Assembly (NCBI RefSeq): GCF_028640845.1
Contig: NC_080540.1
Coordinates: forward strand, 163,873,438-163,937,437
Reading direction: 5' to 3'
Length of the DNA stretch: 64,000 nucleotides
From: Ahaetulla prasina
Taxonomy: Eukaryota > Chordata > Lepidosauria > Squamata > Colubridae
Shown here: one piece after another, positions 63,143 through 64,000 of the stretch
Layout of the letters: each line of letters begins with the position of its first letter
How positions within the stretch are numbered: the first letter of the stretch is position 1
Made by a program: the position numbers and the translations under genes
The notes under the pieces: generated by a model
Database searches by the model: none
The model's input: the letters and a program-made list of their open reading frames with translations, nothing else
Told to the model about the DNA's origin: nothing

Positions 63143-63885
63143 TTTATTTATTTATTTATTTATTATTTATTTATTTATTTTGTCACAACAGTATATATAA
63201 GCATAAGCATGAAGTAACTATATATGTTGTGACCCAGGTTCCTGGACCCGGACTCCTGGACTCGGATGATTCAGAAAGTAAGGGAGAAGACCTGGCAAGC
63301 CCTGCTTCTCTTGGGCCCTCTCCCTCCCTGGCACCCACTCAAAGGGAGGAGGAGGGGCCGGCAAGGCCTGATTCTCTGGAGCCTTCTTCTGATTTGGCAA
63401 TGCCCCAAGAACAGTTTTGGAGTGATGCAAGACTGCGCAGACGTGACCGGCGCACGCAGCAGAAGCAGCGTTGGGATAAAGCCAAGGAATGATGGACATC
63501 TGCAGAGACTATAAATAGGAGGCGGGACTTCCTGGTTTTTTGTCTTGGACAAAGCAATGAATTTGCGCGGGCAAACTGTATCAATGGAGGGAAGAATATA
63601 TTCGTGAGTAATTCTGGCCTTATCTATAATTTCCTTGTTATCTCCAGAAACTTGGCAGGCCCGTGGGTAGACATGGCCAGGACATTTATCTATGCAAATA
63701 AAGTAGAAGAGGAGGCCTTTGACTGACTCTTTGTTGGGAGTATTGGGGGAGGGAAACAGAACAATATAGTATATAAGCATATATATGAGTATAAGTATGA
63801 AATAACTATATAAATTGGATATAGTGAAAGGAAACAATAGGATAGGTAGGCACGTTTGTGCTCTTATGCATGCCCCTTAAAGGCG
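63143..63885 (-). mobile_element. CR1 3' end inserted in minus orientation
   Basis: It begins with TTTATTTATTT and TTGTCACA (reverse of GACAAATAAATAAA) and ends with GCATGCCCCTTA, the reverse of the AAGGGGCGTGCATAAG landmark. It belongs to the same family as its host element and is itself interrupted by the LTR at 63225-63763. Confidence 0.78.
63225..63763 (+). mobile_element. Solo LTR with 5-bp target duplication
   Basis: The 539-bp LTR starts TGTTGTGACCC and ends ACAGAACA, flanked by ATATA (63220-63224 and 63764-63768). A TATA box (CTATAAATAGG, about 63511) and AATAAAG polyadenylation signal (about 63699) lie in the expected order. The first half carries an open frame ending at 63492, acidic then basic (DARLRRRDRRTQQKQRW), related to that in the LTR at 51118. 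No internal genes remain. Confidence 0.85.
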
Positions 63886-64000
63886 TTGATGACCCCCATC
63901 CCGTTTAAGACCTTGGAGTTTTCATATCAAATGATCTAAGTGCCAAAGTCCACTGCAACTACATTGCAAAAAAGGCTTTAAGAGTTGTAAACTTAATCTT

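Larger units (their letters stand above)
61985..64000 (+). mobile_element. CR1-type LINE, interrupted, running off the window
   Basis: The sequence up to about 63142 and again from about 63886 is colinear with CR1 ORF2 as seen at 38965-39840. The gap is a nested insertion. The element continues beyond position 64000. Confidence 0.85.

Overview
The window is vertebrate nuclear DNA, almost certainly from a squamate reptile and most likely an advanced (colubroid) snake. The evidence is a Sauria-type SINE with a BovB-like tail, several tRNA-headed SINEs, abundant CR1 tails that end in AATAG/ATTCT microsatellites, young-looking L2 and L1 fragments, a Bkm-like (GATA)n(GACA)n tract, and a dense population of short hAT elements. 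There are no operons, prokaryotic genes or CRISPR arrays. Most short open frames are chance frames inside repeats.

Only one host coding exon could be supported. It is a minus-strand exon at 46696-46838 with good splice sites, encoding the N-terminal signature of the ZNF385 zinc-finger family. The rest of the window therefore looks intronic or intergenic. Two CpG-rich blocks (about 19640-20640 and 25700-26340) look like promoters or first exons. The first of these lies inside the boundaries of a transposon.

The most striking object is a 6756-bp hAT transposon at 17907-24662. It has perfect 16-bp terminal inverted repeats and a perfect 8-bp target duplication (GTCTAGGG). Inside it are an intact 603-codon transposase, an array of about 16-17 copies of a roughly 85-bp GC-rich unit, a CpG island, and nested CR1, MITE and L1 insertions. 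About 17 non-autonomous hAT copies elsewhere have CAG...CTG ends and readable 8-bp duplications. Most of those duplications carry a central TA and many a central CTAG. One family shares its terminal bases with the large element. Another family (33973-34722 and 45701-46376, opposite orientations) carries a common coding-like insert.

A second theme is small structured RNA motifs. Four repeat families (6392-6429; 27218-27251; 27087-27120 with 42780-42965 and 58865-59058; 29145-29352 with 38193-38300) contain hammerhead-ribozyme-like cores. Three of them share one layout: CTGA-G-, one base, a 6-bp stem with a 6-base loop, GAA, a self-complementary 4-mer, then the cleavage base. This is expected of Penelope-like retroelement terminal repeats, and several copies are head-to-head palindromes.

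Layout: 0-5 kb, SINEs, a hAT MITE and L2; 5-10 kb, mariner-like and hAT MITEs and a 3.2-kb L1 with clear target duplication; 10-17.9 kb, CR1 tails and hAT elements in mostly unrecognised DNA; 17.9-24.7 kb, the hAT transposon; 24.7-33.8 kb, CpG island, Penelope-like pieces, MITEs, SINEs and CR1; 34-46.4 kb, the paired hAT elements, L2, CR1, a 700-bp polypurine tract and 5S-like SINE pieces; 46.7 kb, the host exon; 48.7-51.8 kb, a foldback element, an L1 tail and a solo LTR in a MITE; 53-61 kb, sparse; 62-64 kb, a CR1 element invaded by a second CR1 that is itself invaded by a solo LTR.
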